From Photobacterium sp. CCB-ST2H9 (lineage in GTDB: Bacteria > Pseudomonadota > Gammaproteobacteria > Enterobacterales > Vibrionaceae), in NCBI RefSeq assembly GCF_023151555.2, contig NZ_CP100426.1, forward strand, positions 1,178,001 to 1,242,000: DNA of 64,000 bases, in the 5' to 3' direction. The notes beneath the pieces were generated by a model. That model was not told the DNA's origin. It saw nothing but the letters and a program-made list of their open reading frames with translations, and did no database searches. The position numbers and the translations under genes were made by a program. The first letter of the stretch is position 1. Every line of letters starts with the position of its first letter. Shown piece after piece: positions 63,577 to 64,000 of this stretch.

Positions 63577-64000
63577 TTAGTTGAAGTCCTGTGATACTAA
63601 AAGTTCCGTTCCAGTAAGAGCATAGTCTCCACGTAATTCCCAGAGCTTGAAAAAATTAGAAAAATCTATTGATGTTTCCGTCAAAGGAGCACATAGATAC
63701 CATTTCATGGGAAATAAAGTTGTCATCCCATAAAATGCCTCAAAAATCGCATAATAATGCTGTTCTCTGGAAATCATAACCGAATTCACATAATCATTAG
63801 TATTTTCAATAAGGCCAACGTTCCAATCATCACTTTGTGCAGTTCTTACCATTGAAAAATCCGAAACAAATCTTTTAGATACACTCCTTGCAACATCTAC
63901 TAGTTCCTCATCACCTAGCAACCTAGATGCTTTTAATCTTTCCGATAAATCTCGTGCTGCTAGTTCCAGACACTGAGCTGGATCACTATTACCTAAACTT
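63577..64000 (-). CDS. hypothetical protein, C-terminal part (5' end outside window)
   Basis: The leftward frame is open from the window edge to TTA 63577-63579 on the plus strand. The visible 140 residues (SLGNSDPAQCLELAARDLSE, RLKASRLLGDEELVDVARSV to ALTGTELLVSQDFN) are soluble and acidic. I do not recognise the family. As the rightmost gene of the array it could be the next immunity-type gene, with a toxin further right. Confidence 0.65.
   Translation of the reverse strand, partial: SLGNSDPAQCLELAARDLSERLKASRLLGDEELVDVARSVSKRFVSDFSMVRTAQSDDWNVGLIENTNDYVNSVMISREQHYYAIFEAFYGMTTLFPMKWYLCAPLTETSIDFSNFFKLWELRGDYALTGTELLVSQDFN

Overview
The window looks like chromosomal DNA of a gammaproteobacterium, most likely a member of the Vibrionaceae. 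This is inferred from gene content (DUF2860 porin-like protein beside an RstA/RstB-type pair, an enterobacterial-type bcs cellulose locus, rbsDACBKR, TerD/TelA stress proteins, two chemoreceptors) and from moderate GC with AT-rich intergenic stretches. No rRNA, tRNA, insertion sequence or CRISPR array was recognised. Species cannot be fixed from the sequence alone.

Layout. 1-2.2 kb: end of a VOC-family gene, a signal peptidase I, and a lipoprotein of the YdjC/ChbG deacetylase family. 2.4-17.1 kb: a complete divergent cellulose locus, bcsRQABZC leftward and bcsEFG rightward, predicting cellulose modified with phosphoethanolamine and controlled by c-di-GMP (PilZ in BcsA, GIL RxxD in BcsE). BcsZ has Asn where the E. 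coli enzyme has its Asp243 base. 17.2-22.3 kb: an S41-fold lipoprotein lacking both catalytic residues, a DUF2860 outer membrane protein and an RstB/RstA-like two-component pair; a 17-bp direct-repeat element precedes all three transcription units. 23-29.9 kb: two small membrane proteins and the ribose operon with its repressor and a perfect 20-bp RbsR-type operator.

30-43.4 kb: an Old Yellow Enzyme with a divergent LysR regulator, a secreted hypothetical, a DUF4865 gene with a frameshifted carboxymuconolactone decarboxylase-like gene and a LysR regulator, a secreted RNase T2, a chemoreceptor, and a TetR-LysR-EmrB/EmrA efflux module in which near-identical palindromes precede tetR and the pump operon. 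43.4-51.5 kb: a stress module with two TerD-family and two TelA-family genes and, in a separate unit, a 1376-residue protein of unknown function; both units carry a similar CCTGT-N7-ACAG palindrome about 145 bp upstream of the start codon.

52.3-61 kb: a cupredoxin plus FTR1 iron-uptake pair, a beta-helix lipoprotein, a second chemoreceptor, an AlaX-type editing protein, a DoxX-like protein, an AraC regulator with three direct repeats upstream, and a small VOC protein. 61-64 kb: an AT-rich run of small leftward genes, one frameshifted and one cut by the window edge, resembling an array of immunity-type genes downstream of a polymorphic toxin. The parts I consider most worth pursuing are the RstA-like regulon with its pseudo-protease, the TelA/TerD/1376-residue module, and the right-hand small-gene array.
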